Assembly: GCF_900111365.1 (NCBI RefSeq) | Contig: NZ_FOGZ01000023.1 | Span: forward strand, 1-46,262 | Direction: 5' to 3' | From: Propionibacterium cyclohexanicum | Lineage (GTDB): Bacteria > Actinomycetota > Actinomycetes > Propionibacteriales > Propionibacteriaceae | Length of the DNA: 46,262 bases | Shown here: piece after piece, positions 25,491 to 33,791 of the stretch | How positions within the stretch are numbered: the first letter of the stretch is position 1 | How the letters are laid out: each line of letters begins with the position of its first letter | The notes under the pieces: model-generated | Told to the model about the DNA's origin: nothing | The model's input: the letters and a program-made list of their open reading frames with translations, nothing else | Databases searched by the model: none | Made by a program: the position numbers and the translations under genes

Positions 25491-27344
25491 ATGCCGATCG
25501 ATCCCGACGACCAGGCGCAGCCCGCGGGTCTGCTGGCGTGGCCGGATGCGGCGGCGGACGGCTTCGATACGGCGGCGCTGCGGGGCCTGGCTGCGGCGGT
25601 GGACGCTCGCGTCGACTGCGCGGATCACAGGCTCCTCCTGCTGCTCAAGAACTGGTTCGAGTGCTCGGAGCAGCTGGAGCCCGCTCTGCGGGCCGCGCTG
25701 CATGCCTCCATCACCGGTTTTCGGTACAGCATCGAGGAGCCTGGCGCCGATTCGATGTGCAGCTGGACCGAGAGCCATCTCCTGGCCTTCGCCACCTGCG
25801 AGTATCTGGCGGGACAGCTCTTCCCCGACAACCTGTTCACCAATGACGGCGCGCCGGGAGGGCTTCACCGGCGGCGTGGCGAACTGCGCATCCGCCAATG
25901 GCTCGACGACCGGTTCCGCTGGGGATTCAGCGAGTGGCTGTCCGACTCCGAGTATGTCGTCGATATTGCGGCGCTCACCCTGCTCGCCGATTACTCCCGC
26001 GACGACGACCTCACCCGCCGTGCGAGCATCCTCCTCGACATGCTCATGCTCGACATGGCACTGCACCGATTCGACGGCCATTTCGCCTCGGCGGCGGCCC
26101 GCTCGTCAGCCCACTGCTTGCTGAGATTGTCCAGCGCGCCCTCCCAGGCCGTCGTCGACGCCGCCTTCGCGGGGAAGAGTCCCCAGGTTGATGCCCGCGA
26201 GCTGAGCGCCATCTTCCTGTGTCGCCACCACTACACCGTGCCCGCTGCACTCGTGGACATCGCCGGCAGTGAGGAGGTCTTCCGGATCACCGGCTCGCAG
26301 GGCCTCGACATCGACGAGGTCGCTGCGGCACTGGCCCACGATCCGCTGCACCCACGCAGCAGCCCAGATGAGCAACTCGACTACTGGTGGTCGATGGAGG
26401 CCCTGACGGCCCCCGCGGTACTGAAAGCCACGGTCTCGCGCTTCGCGAGATGCGGACTGGAGACCAACGGCCGGCTGGCACACCTGGGCGAGCTGGCAAG
26501 GATTCCCTGGCCGTTGAGGCGGACGGCCTTGACGGTTGCCAATCCGGTCACCGTGGGGGCCGCCGTCCAGCGCGGCAACATCCAGACCTTCCGCACACCG
26601 TCCTATCTGCTGAGCAGCGTCCAGCGCTATCACCCCGGAGAGTTCGGTGGCCGGCACCACCTGTGGCAGGCCTGCCTCCCCGGCGGCATCTCGGTCTTCG
26701 GCAACCAGCCGGCGGGCTCCCGGATGAACCAGAGCGACCAGCCCCAGGAGGCTTCCGAGTGGGTCGGCAATGGTCTCAATCCCGACATCGCCCAGTCTGA
26801 TGACGTCCTTCTCGTGCAGTACGACCTGCGGGGCCGTCAGGGCCGTTTCGAGGGCGCCCGACGGCTGTACAGCCACATCTACTTCCCGTTCGTGGATTTC
26901 GACGAGACCCGGATGGGCATCCACTGGGTTGCCGGCCGGCGCGGTGGCAGCTACATCGGTATCCTCTCGACAGCCCCGCTCGATCTCGTGAGCGAAACCG
27001 AGATCGTCCAACGCGGGGTGCGGATCGGCTATGCCGTGATCTGCGCGGACGAGTGGGAGTTCGGATCACTGATGGGTTTCGTGCAGCGGCTCAAGGAGTA
27101 CTGGATCAGCCTCGACAATGGTTTTCTGCGTCTGGCCACGGCATATGGCATCTACGAGCTGGAGTGGGGAGGCGACTTCCTGGTGAACCGGAAGAAGGTG
27201 GACACCGACTACCCGCGTTACTCCAGCCATGTCGTCGAGGCACCCAGGTATCCCAGGGCGTTGCGCGTGGAGAGTGCCCGAAACCGTCTCGTGCTCGACT
27301 GGACGGCAGGCACCAGGAAGCAGACCCTGCGTCCAGGCGATTGA
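25491..27344 (+). CDS. Large conserved protein of unknown function
   Basis: A 617-residue protein without a signal peptide or membrane segment. The N-terminal half is rich in helices with conserved aromatic/charged motifs (LKNWFECSEQ, MCSWTESHLLAFATCEYLAGQLFPD, RFRWGFSEWLS) and the C-terminal third looks beta-rich (HIYFPFVDFDE, WVAGRRGGSYIGIL). That plan is reminiscent of alpha-toroid plus beta-sandwich enzymes acting on polysaccharides, but I see no diagnostic catalytic motif, so no function is given. The ATG at 25491 has GGAGCAGAG upstream. The 176-base space before it includes a GTAGGTG/CACCTAC pair far apart and an AT-rich stretch, the likely promoter. Confidence 0.6.
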   Translation: MPIDPDDQAQPAGLLAWPDAAADGFDTAALRGLAAAVDARVDCADHRLLLLLKNWFECSEQLEPALRAALHASITGFRYSIEEPGADSMCSWTESHLLAFATCEYLAGQLFPDNLFTNDGAPGGLHRRRGELRIRQWLDDRFRWGFSEWLSDSEYVVDIAALTLLADYSRDDDLTRRASILLDMLMLDMALHRFDGHFASAAARSSAHCLLRLSSAPSQAVVDAAFAGKSPQVDARELSAIFLCRHHYTVPAALVDIAGSEEVFRITGSQGLDIDEVAAALAHDPLHPRSSPDEQLDYWWSMEALTAPAVLKATVSRFARCGLETNGRLAHLGELARIPWPLRRTALTVANPVTVGAAVQRGNIQTFRTPSYLLSSVQRYHPGEFGGRHHLWQACLPGGISVFGNQPAGSRMNQSDQPQEASEWVGNGLNPDIAQSDDVLLVQYDLRGRQGRFEGARRLYSHIYFPFVDFDETRMGIHWVAGRRGGSYIGILSTAPLDLVSETEIVQRGVRIGYAVICADEWEFGSLMGFVQRLKEYWISLDNGFLRLATAYGIYELEWGGDFLVNRKKVDTDYPRYSSHVVEAPRYPRALRVESARNRLVLDWTAGTRKQTLRPGD

Positions 27345-27372
27345 GAGCCCGGATCAGGCGTACCGGCGAGGT

Positions 27373-27501
27373 TCAGTCGATCGGATCGGTGGCCGCGCGC
27401 CACAGCTCGGCCTCATGGGCGAGCTCGCGATGGCGGTGCACGATGACTGCCGCGATCATGACGCCACTGATACCGAGAAGGCTCAGCAGTCGCTTGGTCA
27501 T
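27373..27501 (-). CDS. DLW-39-like microprotein
   Basis: A 42-residue protein: a Lys/Arg N-terminus, one hydrophobic helix (LLSLLGISGVMIAAVIV), a charged linker and the end AELWRAATDPID. This matches the plan of the DLW-39 family of actinobacterial microproteins, which end in a DLW/ELW..ATD motif. The ATG at 27501 has GGAGG five bases upstream; longer in-frame extension to 27669 has no such signal. It lies convergent to the large unknown gene and 127 bases after mntH. Function of the family is unknown to me. Confidence 0.65.
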   Translation of the reverse strand: MTKRLLSLLGISGVMIAAVIVHRHRELAHEAELWRAATDPID

Positions 27502-27628
27502 CTCTTCCTCCGAGGTCAGCGAGAGTTTCGGCGCCGGGGCTGGGGGCGCTGCGAGGCCCGCGCGGTCAGGATAGCGCGGATGCCGTGGCCGCCGCGCGAG
27601 GGACTCGGGCGCCCGGGGAGCCGTGCCC

Positions 27629-29023
27629 TCACAGCAGGCCCGCCACCGTCTGGACGATGAGCTGGACATTGAGCACGGTGAGGACGGCCGTCGCAGTCCA
27701 GCCGAGGATGCTCACCCAGCGGCGATTCGCGAAGCGCCGCCCCATGATGCGCCGGGAGCCGGTGAAGTAGACCAGCGGCACCATCGAGACGGGCAGCGCG
27801 ATGCTGAGGAAGACCTGCGTGCCGACGAGCAGGTTGTCCAGGGCAGTCTCGGAGCCGCCGAATGCCAGGGTGCAGATGAGCACCGGGATCACAGCGAGCA
27901 AGCGGGTGACCATCCTGCGCATCCACAGCGGGATGCGCAGTCGGATGAAGCCCTCCATGACCACCTGGCCGGTGAGCGTGCCGGTGATGGTGGAATTCTG
28001 CCCGGACGCCAGCAGTGCTACGGCGAACAGCGTGCTGAGGACGGGGCTCGCGACGCTCCCGGTGATGCTCGGATCCTTCAGCGCCGAGTAGAGCGAACCG
28101 AAGGTGCTCAGGTCCCGGCTGGAACCGTAGAACAGTGCAGCGCCGAGCAACAGCAGCAGGCAGTTGATGACGAACGCCATCGACAGCTGGATGTTCGAGT
28201 CGATGGTCGAGAAGCGCAGGGCGCGGGCACGGCCGTCCTCGCTGCGCCTGTCGAAGTCGCGCGACTGGACGATGGAGGAGTGCAGGTAGAGGTTGTGGGG
28301 CATCACGGTGGCACCGACAATGCCCAGGGCCATCGTCAGCTGCGAGGCGTGGAGGATCTGCGGGGTGGGAATGAAACCGGCGAAGAGCTTGGGAAGGCTG
28401 GGGTCGGCGATCCACACCTCGTAGGCGAAGACCGCCATGATCGTGAGGATGAGCGTGGCGACGATGGCCTCGATCTTGCGGAATCCGACCATGAGGAGGA
28501 GCAGCAGGATCAGCACGTCACCCACCGTGATGAGCACCCCGGCCACGAGGTTCAGGCCGAAGAGCAGGTGCAGGGCGATGGCGGCCCCGATCACCTCCGC
28601 GATGTCGGTGGCCATGATCGCCGCCTCGGTGACGATCCACAAGGCGATGCCGGCCCTGGGGCCGGTGTGCGCGCGGGTGGCCTGCGCCAGGTCCATGCCG
28701 GTGGCGATGCCCAGCTTGGCCGCCATGTACTGCAAGAGCATGGCGATGAGGCTCGAGATGAGGATGACGCTGAGCAGCGAGTAGCCGAATTGCTGGCCGC
28801 CGCCGATCGAGGTGACCCAGTTGCCGGGGTCCATATAGCCGACGGCCACGAGGGCACCCGGGCCGGAGTAGGCCGCCAGGGTGCGCCAGAAGCCTGCGCT
28901 GGCGGGTGGCGTGCGGACCGTGCCGTTGATCTCCTGCAGGGACAGGCCATTGGCGGTCCGGATGATCCCACCGCGTCTGGTGGCCGTGGGTGCCGGTGGC
29001 TTGAGATCCTCGCCGACGGTCAT
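27629..29023 (-). CDS. mntH: Nramp-family Mn2+ transporter
   Basis: A 464-residue divalent metal:proton symporter with about eleven helices. The metal-binding motif DPGNW is at residues 65-69 in the first helix and [10 protein letters not shown] is in helix 6; [13 protein letters not shown] is the conserved transport stretch. The start ATG has AAGG seven bases upstream. It is divergent from mntR with a 91-base promoter region, the usual arrangement for Mn2+ homeostasis. Confidence 0.93.
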   Translation of the reverse strand: MTVGEDLKPPAPTATRRGGIIRTANGLSLQEINGTVRTPPASAGFWRTLAAYSGPGALVAVGYMDPGNWVTSIGGGQQFGYSLLSVILISSLIAMLLQYMAAKLGIATGMDLAQATRAHTGPRAGIALWIVTEAAIMATDIAEVIGAAIALHLLFGLNLVAGVLITVGDVLILLLLLMVGFRKIEAIVATLILTIMAVFAYEVWIADPSLPKLFAGFIPTPQILHASQLTMALGIVGATVMPHNLYLHSSIVQSRDFDRRSEDGRARALRFSTIDSNIQLSMAFVINCLLLLLGAALFYGSSRDLSTFGSLYSALKDPSITGSVASPVLSTLFAVALLASGQNSTITGTLTGQVVMEGFIRLRIPLWMRRMVTRLLAVIPVLICTLAFGGSETALDNLLVGTQVFLSIALPVSMVPLVYFTGSRRIMGRRFANRRWVSILGWTATAVLTVLNVQLIVQTVAGLL

Positions 29024-29066
29024 GGCACCTTCTCACCCTCGAATTCCGAATCCCGGAAGCTTGAAG

Positions 29067-29080
29067 TTCGTTCACACGAA
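29067..29080. promoter_or_regulatory. Inverted repeat between mntH and mntR, candidate MntR site
   Basis: TTCGT-4-ACGAA is a perfect 5+5 inverted repeat in the 91-base divergent region, 43 bases from mntH and 34 from mntR. MntR is the natural ligand. On the mntR side TATTCT lies seven bases before its ATG and no Shine-Dalgarno is present, so the mntR mRNA may be leaderless. Confidence 0.45.
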
Positions 29081-29114
29081 ACCTCACAGGACACATTACA
29101 CGTATTCTGGGCCC

Positions 29115-29861
29115 ATGTCCTCGAAGCCCACCGTGCTCACTCCTCCACAGGAGCAATGCCTCAAGGTGATCTGGGGTCTGGCCGAGCGGGGCGTCGATCC
29201 GGTGACCAACACCGAGCTGGCGAAGAGCCTTGGCCTGGGCAACTCCACGGTCTCGGACATGGTGCGCCGCCTTGTCGATGCGGGACTGCTGAGCCATCAG
29301 CCCTATGGCGCCATCGCGCTCACGGGCAAGGGAAGTCAGGATGCGCTGCGCATGGTGCGGCGCCATCGGATTCTGGAGACGGGCCTGGTGGAGATCTTCG
29401 GCTATTCCTGGGACGAGGTGCACGACGAGGCCGATGCGCTGGAGCATGCGGTGTCCGACAAGCTCATCGACCGGATGGAAGGCCAGCTTGGCCATCCGAC
29501 CCATGATCCGCACGGCGATCCGATCCCCAGTGCCGATGGGGAGATCACCAGGGCTGGCGGCCAGCCCCTCGACGCGCTGAAGGATGGCGCCCGCGTCCGG
29601 GTGGCGCGCGTTTCGGACCGGAAACCCGAGCTGCTGCGCTATCTCACCGCCAACGGGGTGGGTATCGGTACCACGCTCGTGCTCCGGGACTCTTCCCCGA
29701 TGGCCAGCGACGTCACCTGTGTCGTCTCCGGCACCACGCGCTCGGTGACGATGTCGCGGGCGCACGCGCATCTGGTGACCGTCGTCGCGGTGGAGGCGCA
29801 GCACGACGGCGATGGCGTGAGGCCGGCGAGCGCTGGCGCGAGAACCGCAATGCCGGCGTAA
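29115..29861 (+). CDS. mntR: DtxR-family Mn-dependent repressor
   Basis: A 248-residue DtxR-type regulator: winged helix (about 15-70, TNTELAKSLGLGNSTVSDMVRRL), metal-binding and dimerisation domain (about 75-150) and a C-terminal FeoA/SH3-like domain. In the metal site the sequence is EADALEH, with Asp107 where DtxR/IdeR have the iron-ligand Cys, and E110/H111 conserved. An acidic residue at that place is typical of Mn-responsive members, which agrees with the divergent mntH. The ATG at 29115 is chosen; the upstream open frame has no RBS or homology. Represses mntH when Mn2+ is sufficient, by family analogy. Confidence 0.88.
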   Translation: MSSKPTVLTPPQEQCLKVIWGLAERGVDPVTNTELAKSLGLGNSTVSDMVRRLVDAGLLSHQPYGAIALTGKGSQDALRMVRRHRILETGLVEIFGYSWDEVHDEADALEHAVSDKLIDRMEGQLGHPTHDPHGDPIPSADGEITRAGGQPLDALKDGARVRVARVSDRKPELLRYLTANGVGIGTTLVLRDSSPMASDVTCVVSGTTRSVTMSRAHAHLVTVVAVEAQHDGDGVRPASAGARTAMPA

Positions 29862-29926
29862 GGTCATCGCGCGCATCGTAGGGAGGCTGGCGCCCCTCGG
29901 GTGTCACCACGTGCCACGATGGGCCC

Positions 29927-30376
29927 ATGAGCACTGTCTTCACCAAGATCATCGAGGGTGAGTTTCCCGGGCGTTTCGCCTGGGCCGACGAGCAGGCCGT
30001 GGCCTTCGCCACCATCGAACCCATCAGCGATGGCCACATGCTCGTCGTGCCCCGGGTGGAGGTGCCCAAGTACACGTCGGCGCCCGACGAACTGCTCGGC
30101 CATCTCATGAGCGTGGCGAAGGCGGTCGGCCAGGCCTGCGAGAAGGCATTCGACGCGCCCCGCGCTGCGCTCCTGGTCGCCGGTTTCGAGGTCCCGCACC
30201 TGCACCTGCACGTCCTGCCGGCCTGGGGCGAGGCCGAACTGAGTTTCAGCAGGGCGCGCAAGGAGGTTCCTCCCGCCGAGCTCGATGCGGCCACCGAGCG
30301 GGTCCGCCGTGCGCTGCGCGAGCTCGGGTACGGAGCGCATGTTCCCGTGGCGATGGGCAGTCCGGCGCTGGGTTGA
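29927..30376 (+). CDS. HIT-family nucleotide hydrolase
   Basis: A 149-residue histidine-triad protein with the catalytic motif HLHLHVLP near residue 90, FTKIIEGEFPGRF at the start and DGHMLVVPR, the usual Hint layout. It probably hydrolyses nucleoside phosphoramidates or dinucleotides in the cytoplasm. No good ribosome site precedes the ATG. It stands alone, 65 bases after mntR. Confidence 0.9.
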   Translation: MSTVFTKIIEGEFPGRFAWADEQAVAFATIEPISDGHMLVVPRVEVPKYTSAPDELLGHLMSVAKAVGQACEKAFDAPRAALLVAGFEVPHLHLHVLPAWGEAELSFSRARKEVPPAELDAATERVRRALRELGYGAHVPVAMGSPALG

Positions 30377-30438
30377 TGGCTGAGGCCTGGACGGGGTCGT
30401 CCCACGTGGTGAGCAGGGCGATTGGGAATCGTCTCCGC

Positions 30439-30457
30439 ACAGCTTAGGCTTACCTAA
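30439..30457. promoter_or_regulatory. DtxR/IdeR-type iron box
   Basis: The 19 bases match 16 positions of the classical TWAGGTWAGSCTWACCTWA iron box (right half perfect, left half 6 of 9), and contain the inverted repeat CTTAGG-4-CCTAAG at 30443-30458. It lies 26 bases before the start of the next gene, in its promoter. This indicates iron repression by a DtxR-type protein encoded elsewhere; the MntR in this window could also bind but has a Mn-type site. Confidence 0.7.
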
Positions 30458-30483
30458 GTTACTGTGATGAAGGACGGCAAGCC

Positions 30484-31350
30484 ATGGAGCCATCTTCCCC
30501 CGCACCGCGTCCGTGCGATACCAGCAGCTCGGTGTCGCGCACGAGATCGATTGCCTGCCGTCTGCTGGCGGGTTCGGGCAGCGCCCGACTGGTCGCCTAC
30601 CGGTGGGCCCCATGCACCACGATCGATTCGCTGGTTCACGGGGTCACCACCCACGGCGAACTGGTCGTGGCGACCTGCTCGCCGGCGCACCAGCCCGACG
30701 ATCCTCTCCTCGACGCGCAGCCAGTCGAGGTGCGGCTGAGCATCCTCAAGGACGCGGCCGATCCTTCCGTGCGCATCAACTCGGCCGCTGTCCACGCGTT
30801 GGGCACCTTGGAGTGGGTGCCCGAGTGCGAATCGACCCAGATGCTGGTGACGGACGAGCTGCCGGTTCAGGTGGCGGCCATTGCAGCCGGTGAGAACGGG
30901 CGTCTGGGGATTGTGCGGGCGCGCCGGATCCTCGTGCACGACGCCACCGGCATCACGCCGGTGGCCTTGTCGGATCTGCGCCAGTGCCTGGCCGGCTCTA
31001 CCGCCACGGCGCCCTTTCCCTGCACTGACGAGGAACTCGACGCGTATCACGAGGTGCTGGCGTGTGGCGAGGAGACCTTGTGCCGGATCACCGATGCCGT
31101 CTCGTGCGGATTGCTGCCCGGACGAGAGCTCACCCGCCGCCCGCTCCGTGAGGGTTGCGTCCACATCGGGGACAGGGTCTATTGCGCCGATGTCGACCGC
31201 ACCGGGATGGTCCTGGTGAAGGTGGGTGCCGAGTCCACCGAGACGGTGTTCGCGCCGTTCCCCGTCGAGGTGGACTCCATCGAGACCCTGTCCGCGCAGC
31301 TGGAGGGCTTGGTGCGCGATTCGGCGGCAATGGCCCTGCCAGGACGCTGA
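30484..31350 (+). CDS. Iron-box-controlled protein of unknown function
   Basis: A 288-residue soluble protein without signal peptide. Features: an N-terminal segment (about 25-75) with a beta-rich pattern, ILKDAADPSVRINSAAVHALGTLEWV (about 90-115), a central charged region, and a C-terminal beta region starting GDRVYCADVDRTGMVLVKVG. The first two parts recall split-barrel flavin/heme-binding proteins of the HugZ/PNPOx kind found under iron control, but similarity is weak and I do not assign it. Seven Cys residues are present. The iron box in its promoter points to a role in iron or heme handling. AAGGA is nine bases before the ATG. Convergent with the MarR gene. Confidence 0.65.
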   Translation: MEPSSPAPRPCDTSSSVSRTRSIACRLLAGSGSARLVAYRWAPCTTIDSLVHGVTTHGELVVATCSPAHQPDDPLLDAQPVEVRLSILKDAADPSVRINSAAVHALGTLEWVPECESTQMLVTDELPVQVAAIAAGENGRLGIVRARRILVHDATGITPVALSDLRQCLAGSTATAPFPCTDEELDAYHEVLACGEETLCRITDAVSCGLLPGRELTRRPLREGCVHIGDRVYCADVDRTGMVLVKVGAESTETVFAPFPVEVDSIETLSAQLEGLVRDSAAMALPGR

Positions 31351-31383
31351 GGAGACGGTTCGGTCCTCGCCGGGGCCTGCAGC

Positions 31384-31812
31384 TCATCCCGCAGTGGCCT
31401 CGCGGAGCGCCTCGAGCGCTGTGCCGAGGCCGCGGATGCTGGGGGCGTCGAGGTGGGGAAGGATGAATTCGGCGAGGACGGCCTCGACGACAGCTGCCGC
31501 CTCATCGTGCTTGCGGCGCCCCCGAGTGGTGACGTCAATGAGAGAAGACCGCCGGTCAGCGGCATTGGCCGCCCGGCGCACCAGGCCCTCGCCTTCCATC
31601 CGATCGATGATCCGGCTGGTGCCGCTGGAGGTGACGGCGAGGCTCTCGGCAAGGTCGGCTACTCGGCAGCTCCCGGTTTCCTCGAGGATGTCGAGCAACT
31701 CGTAGAAGGTGAGGGTGAGGCCCAGTTCCGTGCGCAGCCGCGCGTCAAGGGCGTTCCAGAGGCGAATCTCCACGCGCACCAGGTCCTGGAATACCGCCGT
31801 CAACGCCGTCAC
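31384..31812 (-). CDS. MarR-family transcriptional regulator
   Basis: A 142-residue MarR protein with winged helix around LADLAESLAVTSSGTSRIIDRMEGEGLVRRAANAADRRS (split across recognition helix and wing; DRRS typical) and helices at both ends for dimerisation. The GTG at 31812 has GAGAGGAAG upstream; a longer in-frame ATG at 31866 lacks this. It follows the reductase gene with a 67-base gap, so the two are one operon read from the promoter that carries the 33-base inverted repeat at 32508-32540. It probably represses that operon. Confidence 0.88.
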   Translation of the reverse strand: MTALTAVFQDLVRVEIRLWNALDARLRTELGLTLTFYELLDILEETGSCRVADLAESLAVTSSGTSRIIDRMEGEGLVRRAANAADRRSSLIDVTTRGRRKHDEAAAVVEAVLAEFILPHLDAPSIRGLGTALEALREATAG

Positions 31813-31879
31813 CGAGCTTCCTCTCTCCTGCGCTCGAGTGGGGCCGCCTGATCTGCGCGGCCCCACCCACCGCGCCGGT

Positions 31880-32452
31880 TCACTTGTAGAGGGCGAAGCC
31901 GTTCGTCCAGCCGATCTGCCCGGAGGCCGCCAGAGCGATCTGGAGATAGCCGGCGGCTTCGAGCTCGGCGGCGCGGGCGAGTCCGCCGACTTCGTATGCG
32001 GACGCTCCCGAGGCAGTCACCGCCTCGCTGAGGGTCTTCTTCGCGCTCTCGTCATCGCCTGCGATGAGCACGGACACCGGGGCCGGCCCGGTCGTGCCAG
32101 CAGCCAGCGTGGCGGCCAGGTTTGTGTTGAAGGCCTTGAGGACGTGCGCTGTCGGCAGTGCAGCGGCCAGCTCGGCGGTCGCGCTGCCTGCTTCGGGCTT
32201 GATCGGCGAGAAGGTGGAGAAGTCGACCGGATTGGTGATGTCGACGACGATGCGCCCGTCCAGCTGCGATGCCGCTGTGGAGGCGAGGTCGGCGAGGGCC
32301 GGGTAGGGCACGGCCAGGACGACGATCTCGCCCTGGATCGTACCGGGTGCCTCTTCGTGGCTGATGAGCTGGACATCAGAACCGGACCTCGTGAACAGCT
32401 GCGCCAGTGCCTTGCCCATGGTGCCGGTGCCAATGATGCTGATGTTCGTCAT
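31880..32452 (-). CDS. NADPH-F420 reductase-like NAD(P)-binding oxidoreductase
   Basis: A 190-residue Rossmann protein that starts ISIIGTGTMGKALAQLF (dinucleotide-binding motif GxGxMG), with VVLAVPYPALADL and VVDITNPVD further on, as in F420-dependent NADP oxidoreductase-like proteins. Many short members reduce other substrates, so F420 use is not certain. The ATG at 32452 (AAAGG upstream) is chosen; an in-frame start at 32506 would lie next to the operator. First gene of an operon with the MarR regulator. Confidence 0.85.
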   Translation of the reverse strand: MTNISIIGTGTMGKALAQLFTRSGSDVQLISHEEAPGTIQGEIVVLAVPYPALADLASTAASQLDGRIVVDITNPVDFSTFSPIKPEAGSATAELAAALPTAHVLKAFNTNLAATLAAGTTGPAPVSVLIAGDDESAKKTLSEAVTASGASAYEVGGLARAAELEAAGYLQIALAASGQIGWTNGFALYK

Positions 32453-32507
32453 GAATCGACCTTTCGTCAGTGGGTGCGCACCCGATGCGCGCGACATCTG
32501 ACTCAAC

Positions 32508-32540
32508 TCGGTGACGCGGAACTACATTCCACGTCACCGA
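32508..32540. promoter_or_regulatory. 33-base interrupted palindrome, candidate MarR operator
   Basis: The element reads TCGGTGACG-c-GGAA-ctaca-TTCC-a-CGTCACCGA: a nine-base and a four-base arm on each side, mirrored around a five-base centre with only one mismatched pair. It lies 56 to 88 bases upstream of the reductase start, where the promoter should be. The MarR protein encoded at the end of the same operon is the likely binder. Confidence 0.7.
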
Positions 32541-32810
32541 TCTTGATTTCCAGGAGATAGTGACCTACCCGGCGACCGTGTCGAGGGCCGCGCAGCGCGC
32601 ACTCCGCGGCCCCGCAGGCAATGGTGCCTGGTCAGGCCCGCTCGCCGCAGCGGCGGGCGGCACGAAGCGCCCGGGATCTTCTGGCGCGCACCCGCTATGC
32701 ATTTCGCGTCAGGATTCTCGCCAGTTCACCGCAAACGATTAATGGCGCCGCTGGAGGATCTGCACTTTCATGCAGGCTGTCGTGCGACACATCTCCCGAA
32801 AGGAGCTCTT
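32541..32810. other. Intergenic stretch before the Tat-secreted gene
   Basis: The 270 bases between the MarR-type operator and the secreted-protein gene hold no credible ORF. The promoter of the secreted-protein gene should lie near 32700-32770, where TTCACCGCAAACGATTAATGG is the most AT-rich part. No other structure was seen. Confidence 0.35.
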
Positions 32811-33464
32811 ATGGAACATCCAGCGGAAACCCCTCAGGATGAAACCCGGCATGCTGTTTCACGTCGCACGATCGTTTCGGCGGCATCCTGGTCGATTCCT
32901 GTTATCGCCATGACAGCCGTCTCCCCGCTGGCGGCCGCTTCGGCGGCACCGCAAAGGGAATTCAAGATCGAATCCCAATTCGGCACGGGCTGGTACCCGG
33001 AGAGGTATGGTGACCCATCGGCCGGAGCCTTGCAGTACGACACGTCGAAGAAGCAGAGTCATTACTTCCGTGTCACGGGCACCGAGCCAGGCGATGTCGT
33101 GACGAATATCTACTTCGAAGTGCTCCTCGCGACGAATTGGCCACTCCCGACGTTCACAGCGATGGACGGAAGCAATCCGTTGTGGACGACGCTCGCTGCA
33201 ACAGGGGAGACCGAGACCGTCGGCGGTGTCACCTACAATGTTCTCCGGACCGATTATACGGATCCAATCGTCGCTACTGGCACGGTCGTCGAGATCCCCA
33301 CGGAAGCCTACTTCCGATCCCCCGGACCCTTCTATGAAAACGTCGTCACCGTCACTCGTCGATTTGTGACCGTGAACGGCCAGACCGTCACCATGGTGGG
33401 TCCGGTCCTGACGATCCCCAGCTCCATCCTGCTCTCGGAGGCTCCCACCCCATACACGCCATAA
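32811..33464 (+). CDS. Tat-type secreted protein of unknown function
   Basis: A 217-residue exported protein. The N-terminus has SRRTIVSAASWSIPVIAMTA (twin Arg at about 18-19 and a hydrophobic core) and an Ala-rich cleavage region ending AASAA. The mature part (about 175 residues) looks beta-rich with many Thr, Tyr and Pro (YFRVTGTEPGDVV, FTAMDGSNPLWTT, VVTVTRRFVTVNGQ), like an extracellular immunoglobulin-like domain. There is no LPXTG or membrane anchor. AAAGGAG lies five bases before the ATG. Its base composition is less GC-rich than the neighbours, a possible sign of transfer. Function not recognised. Confidence 0.7.
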   Translation: MEHPAETPQDETRHAVSRRTIVSAASWSIPVIAMTAVSPLAAASAAPQREFKIESQFGTGWYPERYGDPSAGALQYDTSKKQSHYFRVTGTEPGDVVTNIYFEVLLATNWPLPTFTAMDGSNPLWTTLAATGETETVGGVTYNVLRTDYTDPIVATGTVVEIPTEAYFRSPGPFYENVVTVTRRFVTVNGQTVTMVGPVLTIPSSILLSEAPTPYTP

Positions 33465-33479
33465 CTCCTCGTGGCCACG

Positions 33480-33518
33480 CCGCTGGCAGGACGCGCACCA
33501 GGGTGAGCCTGCCAGCGG
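33480..33518 (+). terminator. Hairpin terminator after the secreted-protein gene
   Basis: CCGCTGGCAGG and CCTGCCAGCGG form a perfect 11-pair stem with a 17-base loop, 16 bases after the stop codon. No T-run follows. The position strongly suggests transcription termination. Confidence 0.7.
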
Positions 33519-33791
33519 ATCGAGTCGATATCCGGTGGCAGGCCTCGGTGAATCGCGTCTGTGGCGACACCGGCCGGCGAAACCACGCCCACGAGAGCAC
33601 TTCGCACGGGCCCCGCCATGAGGCGCCCGCCGCGCAAAGGCGTGAAGCACACAGTGGTATATCGATACTGCCTCTGAACGCGCTTCGTCGAGCGCCTGAT
33701 GAACTGCCCGACGCTCTTTTTCTGCGATACCCCTGCGTCCACTGCCCACCGATCGTGTGCATGGACACTCCCTCCATTGGACGCCACTGCC
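33519..33791. other. Region upstream of the AraC-type gene
   Basis: No separate gene is supported. Near 33658 the bases GGTATATCGATACT form a short interrupted palindrome (GTAT-4-ATAC) that could be a regulator site. The start codon of the AraC-type gene may be earlier than 33792 (33699), in which case part of this region is coding; codon use there (Cys/Thr/Ser-rich) is unlike the rest of the gene. Confidence 0.35.

Noticed and set aside
27623-29506. 627-residue + strand frame antisense to mntH
   Set aside because: Extremely Gly/Asp/His/Gln-rich, a shadow of the transmembrane gene on the other strand.
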